A stretch of 64,000 nt of DNA from JACVRW01 sp963812915 (GTDB lineage: Bacteria; Actinomycetota; Thermoleophilia; Solirubrobacterales; Thermoleophilaceae): assembly GCA_963812915.1 (NCBI GenBank), contig CAWEXB010000006.1:124001-188000 (forward strand). Reading direction: 5' to 3'. This document shows, piece after piece, positions 1 to 10,447 of this stretch. The notes beneath the pieces are model-generated. The model was not told the origin of the DNA. It saw nothing but the letters and a program-made list of their open reading frames with translations, and searched no databases. Numbering within the stretch: position 1 is the first letter of the stretch; every line of letters begins with the position of its first letter. The position numbers and the translations under genes were made by a program.

Positions 1-68
1 GCCGTTATGGGTGTCGATAATCACGGGGGAGGATCTCGCTGCTCTACGGCTCGCAACGGAAAGGCGGA

Positions 69-3000
69 ATGCGAATGCGCACCCGAAGCAGCATCCTCGT
101 CGCCGCGGTAACCGCGGCCCTGCTCGCCGGGGGCGTATCGCCTGCGGTCGCTCTGTCGGAGCCATCAGCGGCGGCGACAGCGGTTGCTGGGCGGATGCTC
201 GTGGCCCCGCGGGCGGAGGCACTCGTCACGCGTCTGCCGGTGCGAGTCGCAGTCCGGGTGCCCGCCCGGACCAGTCGCCTGCGAGTGCGTGTGGGCGGGC
301 GCGACGTCAGAGCCCGCTTCCGCCCTCACAGTGGGTCGCTGCGCGTCGCGAACCTCACCCGTCGCCAGGGCCTGCGCTACGGGCCCAATCATCTCCTCGT
401 CCTGGCCCAGCGCCGTGGCCGCCGGCCCGTGGCGGAGGCGCGGTCGTTCGTCCTCGCGCGCCGCCAGAACGGCCTCGTGCGTCTCCGGCTCCGGCGCGGC
501 CCGGTGACGTCGCTGGGCGTGCAAGTGACCGGCGCGCCCGGCCTCGCGCCCGAGCATTTCCGCCAGCCCGGGGAAGTCGAAAGGCGTCTCTCCGTGATCC
601 GCCGGGTGCGCACAGGTTCGCGTCTGGCTCAATGGCAGACGGGTCACCGGCGCCCTCGACAGGGCGCAACCGACGCGCTGGACGGCGTCGTTGTCGGCGA
701 GCCACGGGCTGCGCTATGGCGCCAACCGGCTGCGGATACTGGTCGCCGAGCCCGATCGAGGCCGCTACGCGCTGCTGCGCCGCCGCTTCGTGGTGCGCCG
801 AAACGGCCATCTCGCGGCGGCGGGATGGGACACCGCCACCCGTGTCGGCGGGCGGGTGCGCCTCGACGGCCGCCGCTCACGCGCAGCCCGCGGCGGGCAC
901 GTTCGCCACAGCTGGAGGATTCTCTCGAGGCCGAGCGGCTCGCGCGCCAAGCTCCGCCGTGCCGGCTCGGCGCGGCCCCTGCTCACCCCCGACCGCCCGG
1001 GCCACTACGTCGTTGGCCTGACGGTCAGGGCCCGTACCAGGCTCGGGACGGCGTCGCAGGCCGCTCCCTCGAGCACGGACAGCGTGACGCTGACGGCCGC
1101 TCCCGCCTCGCCGCTGGTGGACTTCAAGGCCCTCACCGTCAAGAACGGTCAACACGGGATCCAGGTGGGAGACCAGTTCTACGCCAACCCGAGCCCAGGC
1201 GCGAGCTCGATGCAGTGGCTGATGCTGGACCGCGCGACCCTCCTCCCGTGCGACGACCCCTCGCAGCCATGCGGGCCCAACATCACAACCGGAAACAGCT
1301 GGCTCGACGGCTCGTGGGATGGCCCCAATGGGCTGAACACGCTCGCGGCCGCGCTCTGCAGTCCCGATCCCGCGCACCCCAACTGCCGCGCGAGCCTCGA
1401 CCAGCTCGTGATCCTGTCGTACCCGCCCGGAGGTCCCGCTCCCCCGGTTCAGATCGGCCCGATCGATGCCTTCAACAACACGCTGAAAGCCATCGGCGTG
1501 GGGCCCATCGACTCGGGCGTCCTCCAAAGCCGAAACAAGCTGGCCATAGTCGGCGTCCCGAGGGGAGGGGACGGCAGCGGGTGGTATACGCACGGCGGCG
1601 GCCCCCTCGACCCCCTCACCGGCTGGCTGATGCCCGATGCGACCGCCACACAAAGCCGGGCCAGGCGCTTCCGCTTTCAGCCCGAGCGCGCGACCTTCGA
1701 CACGTCGTCGAGCCATACGTCGGCGTCGAACACGATGTCGATCCGCGGCGACCAGGTGACCGCTTCCCTCCCGGACCGGCGTCACGGGCGGCTTCCACGT
1801 CGTCGAGCTCGACCCGTTCGACTTCCGGGTCGTAAGCAGCGACGCGTACGGGAGCAACGGCTCGTGGGACGGGCTTGGCCCGATGGTCGACAAGCTGAGG
1901 CAGATCATTGCGGCAGGCAATTCCGTGGCCGTGCAGAGCATCGGCCACCCCACGCCCTCCTCCCCAACGTGGCCGCAGGTGGCCTTTTGGCTGAGCGAGT
2001 TCGGCGCCAATCCCGACACCTTCACCACGATCGACGGCCCCTACGCTTTCCTCGGCAATCCGCAGCTTGGGCTAACGGAGGTGGCCGAGTCGAGCCACAC
2101 GATCGAGCCCGACCCGACCAGCGCCACGCGCGAGTCGGGGACGCTCCGCGGCCGGGCACGGATCCGCAACGACGGCTACTTCATGCCGGTCGCCACGGAC
2201 ACCGCCGACGCGCTGGCCTTCCCGCTCTACGAAATCGTCTTCCAGGACCCGACGCCCTGGCCCTACACGTGCAGCACGTGCGATCCGACCACACCCGGAG
2301 CCCCCGTCGACGTCGCCGCCTACGCGAGGGCGCTCGCCGACATCACCGCGTACCTGCCCGATCTAAGAGATTGGGCCCCGGACCTGCGCAAGGCCTACGT
2401 CGGCAACGACACCCTGACCTACAGCGACAGCAAGACCGACCTGCTGGCCATGCCCTATCCGGGGGACGGTTACACGTGCACTGACGACGCGGGCCGCATC
2501 GAAGAAGGATCCCGGCTACACGCGCAAGCAGTTCTGCAAGCTGAGCGCCGAGCTGCAGATCGAGTTCGACTGGCTCGACGCCACCCAGACGCTGTTCAAC
2601 AGCTACGACAAGGTCCTGAACCGCACCGGCAACCAGCAGCAGGTCGATCTGGAGACGATCGGCACGTTCATCCACAATGCCGTCGCGCCCCCGCCAGGCG
2701 CGGACATCTCGTCGCCCATCCTCCAGCTCATCCAGAGCATCTTCCGCCTCGGAGGGCCGGTTGGCGGGACCATCTCCGGGGCCATCGGGGTAGTCGCCTC
2801 CGCCTATGAACTCGGCACCGCAGTCACGAGCAACGCGAAGGGCGCGCCAGTGGGCGACCAGGTCGACACCACGGTGGAAGAGTTGGCCTCCAAGGTCGCC
2901 ACGGACCTCTCCGGCACCGCGAACACGCTCGACAGCCTCCGCGACATCGTCATCTCGGACTACGGTCGTCTGACGGCGCTGGGATCCGTCGCCAGCAGTC

Positions 3001-3434
3001 CCGCCTGGTCGTTCGACGTCGGCACGATGACGAACAACCTCACCACCGCCGCCAACGCCTACTTCTCCTCGGTGCTCGTACCGGTTGCCTATGACGTCTG
3101 GTACCTGGCGCCGGGCAACCGCAACCCCGACCCGACCGTCGACAACTGCTGGTACGACGGAGGGACCCACTTCAGCGGAGCGCCTACCAGCGCGCAGCTC
3201 CAGTTCCACGGCCACTTCAACGAAGCCGACGACGACGAGCCCGTTCACCTGTTGGTGCTCGCCCACCAGCAGGGGGACTTCAGCGATACGCCCTGGTACC
3301 CGCCGGCGACGGTGACCGACCCCATGTTCACCCCAATCGCGGACGGTGGCTACGGCGTCTACGCCCCCGGGTTCTTCTGGTCGCAGTATCCGAACGCAAT
3401 AACCCCCCAGGTGGCCGACTGCACAACCGAGTGA
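69..3434 (+). pseudogene. Large secreted protein of unknown family, interrupted by three frameshifts
   Basis: One protein of about 1,120 residues is spread over three reading frames, used in the order 3-1-2-3. The ATG at 69 follows AAAGG and opens a signal peptide ending near VAL-S at residue 30. The N-terminal part carries two Ig-like repeats sharing GLRYGxN-L-VL; the second lies at about 610-790. The frame changes near 595-620, again near 1780 and again near 2505, each time by one extra base, and the sense of the protein continues across each break. The segment GGFHVVELDPFDFRVVSS with IIAAGNSVAVQSIG (about 1785-1935) resembles the interleukin-like EMT-inducer fold, which is only a resemblance. 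The C-terminal half has no family I recognise. A decayed paralogue lies at 7119-8451. Either a recent pseudogene or an error-bearing intact gene; the role is unknown, probably extracellular. Confidence 0.7.
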
Positions 3435-3576
3435 TCTCGTGCTATCCCGCCGGCCCGCCGAACAGCGGCTCAGGCTGGGAGTGCTCCTTATCGACGAACT
3501 GAGCTGCCTGACCGGCGCCGCCCGGGTCAAATACCCAGGAGCACAACGGTCGGCCGTCAGCTGCCGCGGCGGGCGC

Positions 3577-4671
3577 TCAGCCGATGCCCGCTTCCTTGCA
3601 CATGTCCGCGTACTCGCCGGTGCAGATCTCGGACGCATCGAGGAAGCCGTCGGCGATGACGGTGTCCTTGATGTTGTCCTTGGTCACGGCGACCGGCGTC
3701 AACAGGACCGAGGGGACCTTCTTCTGGCCGTTGTCGACCGCGGCGTTGACCAGGCCCGCAGGTGCCTTGTCGCCGTTCGCGACGGCCACCGCGAGCTGGG
3801 CCGAGACCTCGGCCTGCTTCTTGATGGTCAGGTAAATCGTCATGTACTGCTCGCCGGTGAGGATCCGCTGGATGGCGGCCACCTCGGCGTCGCCGCCAGT
3901 GACCGGCACTTGTTGCGGGTCGATGCCGGCGCTCTTCATGGCCGCGATGGCGCCGCCGGCCATGCCGTCGTTGGCGGAGTAGACGGCGTCGATGTTGTCC
4001 TTCCCGAGCGCGGTGGTCGCCTGCTCCATCTCGAGCTGGGCCTTGTCGGGGCTCCAATCGGGAGTGTCGTACTCCTTGGCGACGTCGACGCCGCTGGCGT
4101 CGAAGATCTGGTGGGCGCCCTTCTTGTAGTCGCCGGCGCTTGGATCGGTGGGCGAGCCGTTGATCATCACGATCGACTTGCCGTCGCCGTTGCTACCGAG
4201 CTTGTCGAGCAACGTTCGAGCCTCGATGCGGCCCTGGCGGACGTTGTTGAACGACACGTAGTAATCGAGGTCGGCGTCCGAGATGAGGCGGTCGTAGGCG
4301 ATCACGGGCACGTCCGACTGCTTGGCCCGCTCGACCATCGTCGCCGCCGCCTCGGCGTCGACCGCATCGAGCACCAGCACGGCTGCGCCCTTGGTGATGG
4401 CCGCCTCGGCCTGCGCCTGCTGCTTGTTCGCGTCCTGGGCCGCGTTGGCGTAGATGACCTCGCAATCCGGGCAGAGCTCCGCCACCTTCTCCGTGAAACC
4501 CGGGCGATCGTGCTGCTCGTAGCGGGTCGTCTTCGTCTCCGGAAGCAACAGGGCGATCTTCTTGCCCCCGCCTTCTCCGCCGCCGCCGTTGTCATCGTCG
4601 TCGCCGCAGGCGGCGAGACCTACGCACGCGATCAACGCGGCGAGGGCAATCGTGGCTCCTATTCCCTTCAT
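3577..4671 (-). CDS. Sugar ABC transporter substrate-binding lipoprotein (Peripla_BP_4, xylose/ribose-binding type)
   Basis: A 364-residue protein with a lipoprotein signal peptide: a hydrophobic stretch at residues 5-20, lipobox LAAC with Cys22, then an acidic-glycine linker GDDDDNGGGG. The mature part follows the periplasmic-binding protein type 1 pattern: a KIALLLPETKTTRYEQHDRP start like the XylF family, VLVLDAVD, PVIAYDRLI, and DAVYSANDGMAGGAIAAMK near the second sugar-contact segment. It should bind a monosaccharide outside the membrane for an ABC importer. Its ATG overlaps the stop of the upstream ROK kinase by 4 bases (ATGA), and GGGAGA in the kinase tail serves as ribosome-binding site, so the two are coupled. 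No permease or ATPase gene follows; the next gene downstream is convergent. Confidence 0.92.
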   Translation of the reverse strand: MKGIGATIALAALIACVGLAACGDDDDNGGGGEGGGKKIALLLPETKTTRYEQHDRPGFTEKVAELCPDCEVIYANAAQDANKQQAQAEAAITKGAAVLVLDAVDAEAAATMVERAKQSDVPVIAYDRLISDADLDYYVSFNNVRQGRIEARTLLDKLGSNGDGKSIVMINGSPTDPSAGDYKKGAHQIFDASGVDVAKEYDTPDWSPDKAQLEMEQATTALGKDNIDAVYSANDGMAGGAIAAMKSAGIDPQQVPVTGGDAEVAAIQRILTGEQYMTIYLTIKKQAEVSAQLAVAVANGDKAPAGLVNAAVDNGQKKVPSVLLTPVAVTKDNIKDTVIADGFLDASEICTGEYADMCKEAGIG

Positions 4672-5612
4672 CGTGCTTCTCCCTTCACAGCGTCGTCGTG
4701 TGAATCGAGTGCCAACGCCAGCGCGCCACGCAGCGCCCCATCCGGCCCGAAGCGAGCCGGGACGAGGTCGGGCGGGAACGGGACCGCGTCGCTGAGCCGA
4801 GCGCCGAGCGCGGCCAACACACGCCGGCCCGAGCCCATGAGACCGCCGCCGACCGCGATGCGCGCGGGGTTGATCAGGATCGCCAGATTGGCGACGTGGA
4901 CGGCGAGTTCCGCCAGTGCCTCGCGGACCAGCGCGCGGGCCCGCGGATCGTCGCTCGAGAAGACCTGTTCCGCCGTGAGGGCTTCGCCCAGAAGGCGGCT
5001 CCCACGTTCCCCGATCGCCCGGCCGGCGACGGCCTCCTCCAGCGGCGCCCCCGCACTCCCGGCGGCGGCCTCGTCGCCGGGTCCGCGGAGCAGGTAGCCG
5101 ATTTCACCGGCCGCTCCGTTGGCTCCTCTCAGGACGTGGCCGTCGATGACAATTGCGGCCGCCAGGCCCGTCCCCAGGCTCAGCAGTACGCCGGGATCCG
5201 CGTGCCGCAGGCTGCCCCAGCGCGCCTCGGCCAGCGCCGCCGCCTTGGCGTCGGTCATGACACGGACGGCCTCCAGGCCGAGCCCCTCGCGAAGCAGCGC
5301 CGGGAGCGACAGCTCCTCCCAGCCCGGGACGTTCGGCGCCAGGAGCACCCCGTCCTCAAGGACGATTCCCGGGCTTACCGCGCCGACCGCTAACGGCCGG
5401 CCGCCGCGGCGAGCGGAAGTCCGCGCGATCAGGTCGCCGGCCGCCACGAGCGCGCGCTCTACGACCTGCTTGGCGCCTCGAGGAGCAACGGTGTCGAGCC
5501 TGACGGACTCGGCGATCTCCCCGTCGAGCCCAGCCGTCGCGACGGCGACCTTGGTGCCGCCGAAGTCGAGCGCCAGCACGAAACCAGAGGCGGACCCATC
5601 GGCATTACGCAC
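4668..5612 (-). CDS. ROK-family sugar kinase
   Basis: A 314-residue ROK protein. The phosphate-binding motif DFGGTK is at residues 16-21, and the sugar-binding segment VMTDAKAAALAEARWG corresponds to the usual END-A-N-A region, with ND replaced by TD. LSLGTGLAAAIVIDG and GANGAAGEIGY follow, with the C-terminal IAVGGGLMG element. The ROK zinc motif CxCGxxGCxE is absent: after GEIGY the sequence has no cysteines. It would phosphorylate the sugar delivered by the lipoprotein encoded by the overlapping downstream gene. A candidate operator lies just upstream at 5626-5641, so the kinase-lipoprotein pair is probably repressed by the neighbouring ROK regulator. The exact substrate (glucose, fructose or another sugar) cannot be read from sequence. 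Confidence 0.88.
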   Translation of the reverse strand: MRNADGSASGFVLALDFGGTKVAVATAGLDGEIAESVRLDTVAPRGAKQVVERALVAAGDLIARTSARRGGRPLAVGAVSPGIVLEDGVLLAPNVPGWEELSLPALLREGLGLEAVRVMTDAKAAALAEARWGSLRHADPGVLLSLGTGLAAAIVIDGHVLRGANGAAGEIGYLLRGPGDEAAAGSAGAPLEEAVAGRAIGERGSRLLGEALTAEQVFSSDDPRARALVREALAELAVHVANLAILINPARIAVGGGLMGSGRRVLAALGARLSDAVPFPPDLVPARFGPDGALRGALALALDSHDDAVKGEAR

Positions 5613-5625
5613 AGGCCGGAAAAGT

Positions 5626-5641
5626 ATAGTTTCCTAACTAT
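5626..5641. promoter_or_regulatory. Inverted repeat ATAGTT-N4-AACTAT, candidate ROK-repressor operator
   Basis: A perfect 6-bp inverted repeat with 4-bp spacer, lying 14 bases upstream of the ROK kinase start in an AT-rich island within otherwise G+C-rich DNA. The minus-strand reading ATAGTTAGGAAACTAT resembles the AT-rich palindromes bound by NagC/XylR-type ROK repressors. Assignment to the adjacent regulator is inference from position. Confidence 0.55.
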
Positions 5642-5713
5642 TTCCGCAAGCCCGGTGCGTCCGCGCACCGCAATCCAATACGTGCGCGTACGGCGCGCCC
5701 CGTGCGTGCGAAC

Positions 5714-6951
5714 TCAGACCGGCGCCGCGCGTCCGCCCACACGCTCCTCGAAGACCAGCTCGTGCGCCGCGTCGAGGGCCGTAGCGACCGCGCCCAGCAC
5801 GATCGCGTCCTGACCGAGCGCGCTGTCGACGATCGAGAGCTCCAAGGGCGTGAGTCCCCCGAGCGTCGACTCGAGCGGGCCTCGCAGAAGATCCGTGTTG
5901 TGCCCGACTCCGCCGCCCAACACGACGAGCTCCGGGTCCAAGATCGCGGCGATCGTGGCCACCACGAGCGCCAGCCTCTGGGCCTCCAGCTCGACGGCGG
6001 CGAGCGCCTGCTTGTCTCCCTCGCGGGCGGCCGCGAACACCCGCTTCGCGGACAGCGGGCCCCGCATGCGCAGCCCTCTGGCGTTTCTGACGACCGCGTC
6101 GGCCGAGGCGGCCTCTTCGAGCACGCCGCGGACGCGCGCGTGGGGATCGGAGGGATTGGCGCCCGGCAGCGGCAGGAAGCCGATCTCGCCCGCCACCCCG
6201 TGAGCGCCCCGATAGAGCTCCCCGTCGATCACGATTCCCATGCCGACCCCGGTGCCGACCGAGACGTACACGAAGGCGTCGGCGTCCACGCCGCGACCGT
6301 AGGACCGCTCTCCGAGGGCGGCCAGATTGGCGTCGTTCTCGATGACCAGGCTCGAGCCGAGCTCGTCCCGAAGCGCGTCGACTAGCCCGCGCCGGCTCCA
6401 TCCGGGCAGATTTGGAGCGAGGCGAAGGCGGCCGCTGGCGGGCTCGAAGATCCCGGGACTCCCCACCACGGTGTGGACGACCTGCGACCAGCTCAGATCG
6501 GCGCTCGACGCGACGTCGTGGGCCAGCTCCGCCACAGTCCGAACGACGGCCTGAGCGCTACGTGAGCGGTTCCGCTCGTCACGTCGTGCCACGATCCCAC
6601 CCGACAGGTCCGCCACGGCCACCCTGATCCAGGCGCGCCCGATGTCGATGCCCATTACAAACGCCGCGGACGCGTCCAGCTCGTAGAGCAGCCCGGCACG
6701 ACCGCGCGGGGGCGACTCCGCCCCACAGCCCGAACCAGGCCGGCCCGCTCGAGGTTTGCAAGCGCCACGGAGACGGTGGGCTTCGAGAGCCCCGATTCGC
6801 GCGCCAGCTGGGCCCGAGTCGTAGGTCCAGCGCGTCGCAGCCGGTCGAGAAGCGTGCGCGCGTTCATCGCCCGAAGGAGGCTGGGCGTGCCCGGCGGCGA
6901 GCCATCGGCGATTCGAAGCAGCGACCTAACCTGATCGGGCCGGTCCTCCAC
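5714..6951 (-). pseudogene. ROK-family transcriptional repressor (XylR/NagC type), one frameshift
   Basis: The N-terminal winged helix is read from 6951 (start MEDRPDQV; helix-turn-helix TTRAQLARESGLSKPTVSVA). The ROK sugar-binding domain continues in another frame as GLLYELDASAAFVMGIDIG and runs to the stop at 5714. The switch falls near 6710-6725 beside a run of five G. Joining the frames gives about 412 residues, the normal length for ROK repressors, with LYELD-GIDIG in the expected place. IENDANLAALGE is the sugar-binding motif; the zinc motif CxCGxxGCxE is lacking, as in the neighbouring kinase. It probably represses the kinase and lipoprotein genes in the absence of sugar. The single shift at a homopolymer could be a sequencing error. 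Confidence 0.8.
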
Positions 6952-6960
6952 GCGCTAAGT

Positions 6961-6975
6961 GTAAGGAAGCCTTAC
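6961..6975. promoter_or_regulatory. Inverted repeat GTAAGGAAGCCTTAC, candidate autoregulatory ROK operator
   Basis: A 6-bp perfect inverted repeat (GTAAGG-N3-CCTTAC) lies 9 bases upstream of the ROK repressor start. It shares the core (A)AGGAA(A/G)C with the repeat before the kinase at 5626-5641. Position suggests autorepression; binding is not shown by sequence alone. Confidence 0.5.
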
Positions 6976-7118
6976 GAGGGAACGGACGCGAACCGCGACT
7001 GGCGGTCAGTCATCGGTTCTTCCCAATAGGCGCCCCCAGCCGGGTGGAATCGCCTGCCCGGCGTTACGCTCTCTTACACGTCGACGGCTCTACGCCTTCT
7101 CGGCGGGTGCGGCTCGAG

Positions 7119-8451
7119 AAGGCCGAGGTGGCTGACTCGAGCTCGACGGTCGTGATCGATCCGACGCGAACAGGCGCGAGTCGGGGACTTTGCGGGGTCG
7201 GGTCAGCATGCCGCCGACGGCTACTTGGACGCGGTGGCCGCGGACCGACCGACAAGCTCGAGTTCCCGCTCTACGACATGATCTTCCGCCACCACGCATG
7301 GCCTATACCCCCGGCGGCGCCTTCCCCCAGCAGCAGGACTTCCAGGGGAAGCGCTGCCACGCGCGGGGCAACGACGCTGGCGGCTATGCAGCCGCCTGTC
7401 TACATCGCCGGGAAGATCGGCCTGTCCGACTACTCGTCGGACCTACGCGCCGCTTACGTGGCGCTCGACCAGTCGACGTGGAGCGATGAGAAGGTGGACC
7501 TGTTGGGGGTGCAGTACGCGCCCGGCAACGGTTTCACGGAGGCGGAGCTCTGCAACCTGAAGGCCGAACTGCAGCAGGAGTTCGACTGGCTCGACAACGT
7601 CAAGACGGTGTTCGACACCTACGAGAAGGTCCTCGGCAGCAGCGGCAACGTTGAGCTGGCCGACCTGGAGCAGATCGGCGAGGCGATCCGCACGACTGTC
7701 GCTCTCGCCGAGAGTGGGGCGGACGTCGGGTGGTCCGAGGGCGGCTTTGTGGGGAATATGATCTCGGCCGCGCTCCTGGCGTTTAACGCGACGGCACGGC
7801 GGTTCTGGTGGGTTGGGAGGCGATGTCACAGCCTATGAGCTCGTAGGGAGCTCGTGAGCGGCGAGGGCGGCATCCCGGTAAGCGACAGGTCGAGACCACG
7901 GTCGAGAAGTTGTCCCATAATGTCGCCACCAGCCTCTCCGACGCGGCGAATGGGCTCGTCGCCTGCGCGACGTGATCATCTCCGATTACGGTCGCCTGCA
8001 GGCGCTGGGTCGTGGCCGCGGGCGCGGGAGGAAGATCGACCCGGCGACACGAAGGACAAATGAAATCCGCTGCAGCGCGTTTTCAGCTCTGAGCTCGTGC
8101 CGCTCCCTTACGGCGCCTACGCCTGGTAGATCACTCGGAAACCGCGCCTGGGTGGACGACACCAAGAAGTGCTGGGACGGTGCGTACGGCGGCATCTGGG
8201 ACAACACGCCCGACAGCGCGCAGACGCCGTGGATGGGCGGCTTCAACCGCGAGGGCGTGCAGGATGGTTCCCGACCACGTTCGTGCTCGGCCGGCACGAA
8301 TTGAGCAGGTTCTACGACGCGAACCCGCCGAAGGAGGTAACCGATCCGATGTTCACTCCGACCACGATGAGGGTCAACAACGAGCAGGGCTTCGGCATGC
8401 AGTTCTCCCGGTTTGTCTGGGAGCAGTATGCGAAGGGATTCCCCCACGGAC
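7119..8451 (+). pseudogene. Decayed, 5'-truncated second copy of the 69-3434 secreted protein
   Basis: Blocks in all three forward frames match the C-terminal half of the protein encoded at 69-3434 in order. EVADSSSTVVIDPTRT (7119) matches EVAESSHTIEPDPTS; LEFPLYDMIFRHHAWP (about 7258) matches LAFPLYEIVFQDPTPWP. LKAELQQEFDWLD with YEKVLGSSGN (about 7557-7650), VETTVEKLSHNVATSLSDAAN (about 7888) and DVIISDYGRLQALG (about 7970) also match. So do the DTKKCWDGAYGG block (about 8160) and VTDPMFTP/FVWEQYAKGF (about 8338-8445). At least five frameshifts separate them and the N-terminal half is missing. It cannot make the full protein and is a genuine pseudogene rather than a sequencing artefact. Confidence 0.8.
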
Positions 8452-8659
8452 CTCGGCCTCTGCCGCCATGCTCCCTGATAGCCACCAGCCGCAAACAACC
8501 GACCGGGGACCCGGACACCACCACGGTCGCCAGCACGCCATCGGTGACTCGGGTAGGGTCGATCCGAGGCTGGTAGGGCAATGCGCCACGAACGCTAGGA
8601 ACGCGACGCGACTGGCAGCGGAATGCGACGAGGATGCCGGGACACGCCACGACGATGAG

Positions 8660-9637
8660 GTGCGCTCGCTGACGTCCACTCGGTGGCTGTCGCTCGGGGT
8701 GGCCCTTGCCGTGGGCCTGATTTGCGCCGCAACGGCCGGAGCCGATCGGGCGCCGAGACAGGAGGCGGGTGCTCAGGAGGTCGACCCAGCCGCGGGGCAC
8801 CGCCCCTTTGCGGGCCGCGTCGCGATTCGCGGCGGTCGCAGGCTCTACCTCGAATGTCGCGGCAGCGGACGTCCGACGGTGATGCTCGAAGCCGGCAGCG
8901 GCAACCTGGGGTCGATCTGGACCGAGCCCCCGGTCGGGCCGGGGCGGGCGGTCCTGCGCGCCGTGGCACGTTTCACCCGCGTCTGCGCTTATGACCGCCC
9001 GGGCACCTACCCGCTCCACGACACGCTGAGCCGAAGCGACCCGGTGGCGATGCCGCGGACCACCGGGACATCGTTCGCGACCTACACGCCCTGGTGCGGG
9101 CGGCAGGCGCCCCTCGCCCTTCGCGCTGGCCGGCCACTCGTTCGGCGGCATGGTCGCGCGCCTCTATGCGACGAACCATCCCAGGGCGGTCGCCGGGCTG
9201 GTCTCGATCGACGCTCAGAACGAGGACTACGCCGCCGCCGTGGAAGCGGCTGTTGCCCCCGGACGTGTACGCGGCTAACGGTGCTCGACCCACAGCCCCC
9301 GCCGGGGTTGGTGAGCTACCCGGCGCTGGAGGTCCTCGCCCTCGAACCGAGCGCCGCCCAGATGCGCCAGGCACAGGCCGACACGCCGCTGCGCCCGATG
9401 CCGTTCGTCGTCCTCTCACACTCCCGGACCATCCCGAACCCGTTCGATTTTCCGCTCGACTTCCCGATCGAGGCGCTGGAGAGCGCATTTCAGGACTCAC
9501 AGGACATGCTCGGCGAGCTCGTGCCGGGCGCCAAGCACGTGATCGCCACCGAGAGCAGGCATTACATCCAGATCGATCAGCCCAGGCTGGCCACGGATGC
9601 GATCCAGCGGGTGGTCAGGAAGGTCCGCAGGCGATGA
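8660..9637 (+). pseudogene. Secreted alpha/beta hydrolase, frameshifted
   Basis: From a GTG at 8660 the frame encodes a signal peptide (LSLGVALAVGLICAATAGA) and an alpha/beta-hydrolase core: LYLECRGSGRPTVMLEAGSG near the oxyanion region and RVCAYDRPG. The following HRDIVRDLHALVRAAGAP, the nucleophile elbow FALAGHSFGGMVARLY (about 9120) and LVSIDAQNEDYAAAVEA occur in two other frames. The last part, TVLDPQPPPG to the stop at 9637 with the late histidine region HVIATESRHYIQID, returns to the first frame. That requires about three single-base losses, near 9060, 9108 and 9240-9290. All catalytic elements (Ser in GHSFGG, His in ESRHYIQ) survive as coding potential. The natural substrate is unknown. 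Confidence 0.7.
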
Positions 9638-9802
9638 GGGGCTTGGATCCGGACGCAGACCGCTAGAAACGCACGGGCCACTCGCTCCAGCTTTTGACGC
9701 TTAGCGGTTGCGGTAGTCGCTGCACGCGGGGCAGCGCGTTCAACACCAAATCAAGGGCCGGGACGGATCACGAGCTCCGCGCACAAGATCAAAGGAGAAC
9801 TC

Positions 9803-10273
9803 ATGATGAAACCAAGTCTCTCCCGACGGGCTCGCGTCGCCATCGCGCTCAGCGCCGCGGCCGGGGCCATCATCACCCCGGTGGTGATCGCCAGCGCGGG
9901 ATCGGCGCAGGACTCGCCGAGAATGTTGCGTCTCGTCGCCACGGCGCAGCAGGGCGTCGGCTTCGCCCCCGGCCGCGAGCCGCGGCAAGGCGACCGTTTC
10001 GGCGGCGGCTCGAAGATCACCGGCGATAGCGCCGGCATCCAGCGGACGGTGTGCACGGTGATAGGCGAGCGAGGTGAGTCGGCGATTTGCACGATCGAGC
10101 TACGGCTGACGAGGGGGACGCTGAGCGCTCAGGGACTCGTCCCGCAGCGAGCCGATGACAGCCCGATCGCAATCACGGGCGGCACCGGCGCCTACGACGG
10201 GGCCGGCGGGACCGCCGTCGCGACGCAGATCAGTCAGACAGAGACTCGCTTCACGGTCAGGCTCCGTCCCTGA
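9803..10273 (+). CDS. Secreted allene-oxide-cyclase/dirigent-like barrel protein
   Basis: A 156-residue protein with a good ribosome-binding site (AAAGGAGAACTC before ATG; a second ATG follows at once) and a signal peptide ending around VIASAGSA. The mature part has the short beta-barrel pattern of the allene oxide cyclase/dirigent superfamily: CTVIGERGESAICTIELRLTRGTLSAQG, then the hallmark glycine-rich turn ITGGTGAYDGAGGTA. In bacteria this domain is common in secreted proteins of unknown activity. It stands alone between the broken hydrolase and the convergent CGNR regulator. Confidence 0.65.
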   Translation: MMKPSLSRRARVAIALSAAAGAIITPVVIASAGSAQDSPRMLRLVATAQQGVGFAPGREPRQGDRFGGGSKITGDSAGIQRTVCTVIGERGESAICTIELRLTRGTLSAQGLVPQRADDSPIAITGGTGAYDGAGGTAVATQISQTETRFTVRLRP

Positions 10274-10447
10274 GCAAGCCGCTTCGTGCGGAAACGGCGG
10301 CGCACTCGGCCGCGACCTGGTCGTGCGGGCGCTCCCAATACGAGATCCTCGCCCAGCCGGAGCGGCTGCCCGGCGCGGGCCGAGCGGGCGCTGTGAGACG
10401 CCCGCATTTCCCTTGCTGCCGAAGGTGAGGGCCGGCCTGCGGCCTCC

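Noticed and set aside
3477..3497. GGGAGTGCTCCTT-N-TCGACGA, also found at 63054-63074, as a dispersed repeat
   Set aside because: Twenty of 21 bases match, but flanks do not align convincingly and such short matches can occur by chance in 64 kb of biased composition.
3439..5097. A 552-codon plus-strand open frame rich in Val-Asp-Leu
   Set aside because: It is antisense to the sugar-binding lipoprotein and ROK kinase genes, whose motifs are unambiguous.
7806..7812. TGTCACA as a third ECF41 -35 element
   Set aside because: It lies in the decayed secreted-protein copy, has no CGTC at 16-base spacing and no gene starts just downstream.
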